This document shows positions 4,836 to 7,432 of a stretch of DNA of 7,432 nucleotides, in pieces; within the stretch, counting starts at the first letter, position 1; each line of letters begins with the position of its first letter. The notes beneath the pieces are model-generated. The model was not told the DNA's origin. It searched no databases and worked only from the letters and a program-made list of their open reading frames with translations. A program made the position numbers and the translations under genes. The stretch is from Hyphomicrobiales bacterium (GTDB lineage: Bacteria > Pseudomonadota > Alphaproteobacteria > Rhizobiales > UBA4765). The stretch spans positions 1 to 7,432 of the forward strand of contig JAIYEB010000255.1 of the NCBI GenBank assembly GCA_027487195.1, read 5' to 3'.

Positions 4836-5447
4836 ATGGCGCGCTACCCAATCAGACGCACTCGTCAACCCGGCTATCTTGACGGGCAATTCCTTGTGGC
4901 CATGCCGGCCATGGAAGACGAGCGGTTCCGCAAAACGGTCATCTATCTGTGTGCCCATTCAGACGAAGGCGCGATGGGCATTGTGGTCAACCGCCCGCTT
5001 GAGTCCTTGACGTTTCGCGATCTTCTGGTCCAGCTCAAGATCATTCCCGGCGATCAGGGCATCGTGCTGCCACCAGCAGCCCAAGCGGTGCCGCTCATCC
5101 AGGGCGGACCCGTCGAAAGCGGGCGTGGATTTGTGCTTCACAGCCCCGATTTCCATTCGACCGATTCAACGCTGTCCATTGATGGCGATGTGTGCCTGAC
5201 CGCGACGCTGGATGTGCTCAGGGCGATTGCAGTTGGCGAGGGACCGGCCCGTGCCATCATGGCGCTTGGCTATGCGGGTTGGGCACCGGGACAGCTCGAA
5301 GGTGAGATCCGTGCCAACGGGTGGCTTACCTGCCCTGGCGACGGCTCCACCGTTTTTGATGCCGATACCGCCGGCAAATACGACCGTCTGATGCGCCGGA
5401 TCGGGATTACGCCAGCCTCGCTGTCATCGATTGCGGGAAGCGCCTAG
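4836..5447 (+). CDS. yqgE: YqgE/AlgH family protein (DUF179)
   Basis: From this ATG the protein has 203 residues, close to the family norm (E. coli YqgE is 187). It opens with 'GYLDGQFLVAMPAMEDERFRKTVIYLCAHSDEGAMGIVVNRPLE', the hallmark N-terminus (about 13–56). 'QGGPVESGRGFVLHS' (89–103) and 'ALGYAGWAPGQLEGEI…NGWLTCP' (143–167) follow, and all are diagnostic. The molecular function of the family is not settled; AlgH was first named for a role in alginate regulation in Pseudomonas. A cytoplasmic soluble protein is expected. An in-frame ATG at 4728 would add 36 residues not seen in the family, so the internal start was chosen. That start lacks a Shine–Dalgarno. The gene converges on the NUDIX gene with a 22-nt gap, which holds only a small GGCC-TTC-GGCC hairpin at the stop codon. 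Confidence 0.95.
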   Translation: MARYPIRRTRQPGYLDGQFLVAMPAMEDERFRKTVIYLCAHSDEGAMGIVVNRPLESLTFRDLLVQLKIIPGDQGIVLPPAAQAVPLIQGGPVESGRGFVLHSPDFHSTDSTLSIDGDVCLTATLDVLRAIAVGEGPARAIMALGYAGWAPGQLEGEIRANGWLTCPGDGSTVFDADTAGKYDRLMRRIGITPASLSSIAGSA

Positions 5448-5469
5448 GCCTTCGGCCAGCGCTTGGGCC

Positions 5470-6201
5470 TCAAGCATCTTCGCGCAGGTTCCTGCCGCGC
5501 CGTTCCACATAGCTTGGCACAGGATGGTGGGCGCTGGCCCAGTCATGGGCATTCAGCCGCGGCTCGAGATCCTGCAGGATCAGGGTTGTGATGAAGGGCA
5601 GGGGCTTCTTGCGGGCCTCGGCAATTGTCATCCACTCCACGGCTTCCAGGTCGGTGTCGGGGCGCTGATCGGGTGGAAGCGTCACTGCGGCGGAGGAGAT
5701 GTCTGCAGCAAAGAAGCGCGTATCGAACCGACGCGGGCGGCGGGGCGGCGTGACGGCCCGGCAGATGTAGGTCAAGGCGCCAAGATCAGGGGTGACGGCA
5801 TGGGTCTGGAATGGCTCCCAGTTCGTGCCAGGAATGCGCTCGGGCAGCGCAGAACGGCCCAGCAGAACGCCAGCCTCCTCGTAGGTCTCGCGAATGGCGG
5901 CAAGTGCCAGGGCCTTCGCGCGCCGCTCCGTCAGCTTCGGTGTGGCGCTTTGCATGCGCTTGAAGTCAACGCTGCCGGTATGCGCCATGCCAGCGTCTTC
6001 CGGGTCCACGCGCCCGCCAGGAAACACATAAAGGCCTGGCATGAACTTCATCGATGCCTTGCGCCGCCCCATCAGCACACCAATGCTCGGGCCTGAACGA
6101 TCAATCAGGATCAAGGTTGCCGCATCCCTCGGGCGCAGGTTCGGGATGTTCGAGGCCCGCTCTGAAGGGGCCTCGAAAACGGGGGTGTAGGGCGTACTCA
6201 T
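5470..6201 (-). CDS. NUDIX hydrolase, NUDT19-like
   Basis: The protein has 243 residues from the ATG at 6201. The frame is open to an ATG at 6324, but that would overlap the upstream gene by more than 120 bases; the ATG at 6201 makes a 4-base ATGA overlap with its stop and is preferred. The NUDIX motif is split: G62–x5–E68 ('PGGRVDPED') and then, 35 residues later instead of 7, 'RETYEEAGVLLG' (104–115) with the metal-binding glutamates E105, E108 and E109. Upstream 'VLMGRRKASMKFMPGLYVFPGGR' (42–64) is the usual substrate-side strand. The insertion and the 'RET.EEAGVLL' pattern resemble NUDT19-type coenzyme A diphosphatases. CoA or an acyl-CoA is therefore a possible substrate, but this is inference. 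It is the third gene of the rnr–DUF983–NUDIX operon and converges on yqgE. Confidence 0.9.
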   Translation of the reverse strand: MSTPYTPVFEAPSERASNIPNLRPRDAATLILIDRSGPSIGVLMGRRKASMKFMPGLYVFPGGRVDPEDAGMAHTGSVDFKRMQSATPKLTERRAKALALAAIRETYEEAGVLLGRSALPERIPGTNWEPFQTHAVTPDLGALTYICRAVTPPRRPRRFDTRFFAADISSAAVTLPPDQRPDTDLEAVEWMTIAEARKKPLPFITTLILQDLEPRLNAHDWASAHHPVPSYVERRGRNLREDA

Positions 6202-6632
6202 GCGTCCATCCGCTCTGGGCTGCTGCCAAAGCCATGCATGCGCCGCGCCCATTGCAGGCCAATGACGGCGCCCTTCACGACCGGAAGCAACGCGAGCGAC
6301 ATGGCAATCGAAAGCGGTATCCACGCTGCCATATGGACCCAGAGGGGGGGCTGGAAGCCCTTTTCGAGCATCAGCGCCGCCGGGACGAGCATATGGCCAA
6401 CAATCATCATCACCGCATAGGCCGGCAGGTCATCGGCCCGGTGCGCGCCATCCAGAGGCGTGGCGCAGCATGTGCAGGCCGGCACCGCCTTGAGGTAACC
6501 CGCCCATAGCTTGCCTTCTCCGCATGCCGGGCATCGTCCCCGCGCACCACGGACCATGGCCGGCCAGACCGCGCGCGCGGGCAGGGTGTCGTATTGGGCG
6601 TGAGTCTCGGTTGCTTGAATGGTGACTGGCAT
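6198..6632 (-). CDS. DUF983 family zinc-ribbon membrane protein
   Basis: This 144-residue protein has a cysteine-rich N-terminal part, 'GRCPACGEGKLWAGYLKAVPACTCC' (C34, C37, C53, C55/C56). The pattern suggests a zinc ribbon with CxxC knuckles. 'HRADDLPAYAVMMIVGHMLVPAALML' (64–89) follows and begins the first membrane helix (about 70–90), and a second helix covers about 97–118. The 'CPxCGxGxL…HRADDxPAY' signature is characteristic of DUF983, an alphaproteobacterial family with no known function. The start codon overlaps the rnr stop by one base (TGATG), and its own stop overlaps the NUDIX start by four bases (ATGA), so all three are probably translated in tandem. With both termini on one side of the membrane, the zinc ribbon is likely cytoplasmic; that topology is inferred. 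Confidence 0.92.
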   Translation of the reverse strand: MPVTIQATETHAQYDTLPARAVWPAMVRGARGRCPACGEGKLWAGYLKAVPACTCCATPLDGAHRADDLPAYAVMMIVGHMLVPAALMLEKGFQPPLWVHMAAWIPLSIAMSLALLPVVKGAVIGLQWARRMHGFGSSPERMDA

Positions 6633-7432
6633 CAGCGTCGTTTCCCTGGGCCTTTACGTCGAAAGTCGCGACGGGCCCCGCCGAGAGGTGTGCGCCCGGG
6701 TCGCCCTCGCCGCAAGGGCTTGCCGCTACGTCCTTCGGACAGCATCTCGAATGTGAGCGCGCCTTGAACCGGGCGGGCATCCACAAGCTTGACTTCCACG
6801 CTGTCGCCCAACCGAAAGGTTTCGCCGGTCCGCTCGCCAACCAGCGCTGCTTTCAGTTCATCGTAGGCGAAATACTGTCGCCCGAGCGTTCCCGCTGGAA
6901 CATAGCCGTCGGCGCCGGTTTCATCGAGTTTCACAAACAGGCCCGACTTCACGACACCCGAAATGCGACCGGAGAAGGTCGCGCCCACGCGCGTTGCAAG
7001 GAAGGCCGCGATCAGCCGGTCGGAGGTCTCGCGTTCGGCTGCCATCGCACGGCGCTCGGCCACCGAGATGTCGCGCGCAACCGCTGAAAGCCCGGCCATC
7101 TCGGCGTCACCCATGCCATCATCGCCGAGCTTGCAAGCACGGATCAGCGCACGATGAACCACAAGGTCGGCGTAGCGCCTGATGGGTGACGTGAAGTGTG
7201 CATACCGGCGCAGGGACAGTCCAAAATGGCCGACATTGTCCTGCGCGTAGGCGGCTTGGGCCTGTGAGCGCAAGACCATCTCGTTGACCAGCGGCTCGAC
7301 ATCGCTGCCTTTGACGCGTGCCAGAATGCCGTTGAATTGCCCCGGGCGGATTGTGCCCTGCTTGGGCAGGTTGATGTCGAGGGATGACAGAACCTCGCGC
7401 AGGCCATGGAGCTTTTCCACGGTCGGGCTTTC
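6632..7432 (-). CDS. rnr: Ribonuclease R, C-terminal part
   Basis: The frame is open to the window edge, so the N-terminal cold-shock domains and the front of the RNB domain lie outside; 266 C-terminal residues are seen. RNase R is a processive 3'-to-5' exoribonuclease that degrades structured RNA and takes part in RNA quality control. The RNB-domain signature 'YAHFTSPIRRYADLVVHRAL' lies at fragment residues 77–96 and is almost the same in known RNase R/RNase II proteins. An S1 RNA-binding domain follows (about 148–232, 'GATFSGRISGVVKSGLFVKL…DGYVP'). The tail (about 234–266) is rich in Arg, Lys and Gly and has the look of the basic C-terminal extension of RNase R rather than RNase II. The gene is co-directional and overlaps DUF983 by one base. 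Confidence 0.96.
   Translation of the reverse strand, partial: ESPTVEKLHGLREVLSSLDINLPKQGTIRPGQFNGILARVKGSDVEPLVNEMVLRSQAQAAYAQDNVGHFGLSLRRYAHFTSPIRRYADLVVHRALIRACKLGDDGMGDAEMAGLSAVARDISVAERRAMAAERETSDRLIAAFLATRVGATFSGRISGVVKSGLFVKLDETGADGYVPAGTLGRQYFAYDELKAALVGERTGETFRLGDSVEVKLVDARPVQGALTFEMLSEGRSGKPLRRGRPGRTPLGGARRDFRRKGPGKRR

Noticed and set aside
4577..4882. Plus-strand 101-codon open frame in the luxI/yqgE gap
   Set aside because: It runs into yqgE out of frame and spans several inverted repeats; there is no motif or ribosome-binding site.
5447..5457. GGCC-TTC-GGCC as a terminator between yqgE and the NUDIX gene
   Set aside because: It has a four-base stem with a three-base loop and no T-run on either strand; too weak to annotate.
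6202..6324. N-terminal extension of the NUDIX protein from the ATG at 6324
   Set aside because: It would overlap the DUF983 gene by more than 120 bases; the ATGA overlap at 6198–6201 is the natural start.

Overview
The window looks like ordinary chromosomal DNA of an alphaproteobacterium, probably from the Hyphomicrobiales/Rhizobiales or a relative. The base composition is GC-rich (about 60 % by eye). The protein sequences are typical of that class, as is the tight rnr–DUF983–NUDIX run on the minus strand. No mobile element, CRISPR array, rRNA or tRNA was seen. Nine protein-coding genes are supported; two run off the window edges.

Region 1 (1–1750) holds the C-terminal end of an EamA/DMT-type membrane transporter (+), a convergent XRE–cupin transcriptional regulator (−), and a divergent family-2 glycosyltransferase (+). 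The glycosyltransferase resembles the 'rSAM/selenodomain-associated transferase 2' group.

Region 2 (1750–3864) is a two-gene NAD biosynthesis operon, nadA–nadC, with a 5-nt gap and no nadB between the genes. The 184-nt region upstream of nadA is the most structured non-coding DNA in the window. It holds two 21-bp imperfect palindromes sharing the half-site TATGCTC, a candidate promoter under the first, and a hairpin followed by six T's between them. The palindromes look like operators for an alphaproteobacterial NAD regulator (NadQ-type), an assignment made from memory of that motif and not by search.

Region 3 (3865–4835) holds a complete LuxI-family acyl-homoserine-lactone synthase gene (−), convergent with nadC, with every canonical catalytic residue present but no luxR gene in the window. 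A roughly 276-nt gap separates it from the divergent yqgE and contains several inverted repeats.

Region 4 (4836–7432) holds yqgE (+), convergent with a minus-strand operon that reads rnr (3' part) – DUF983 zinc-ribbon membrane protein – NUDIX hydrolase. The two junctions in that operon are stop/start overlaps of 1 and 4 nt, so the genes are probably co-translated. The NUDIX protein has a long insertion within its NUDIX motif, like the NUDT19-type CoA diphosphatases.

Nothing here is clearly a new biological system. The best leads are the control region of nadA and the luxI gene without a neighbouring receptor.
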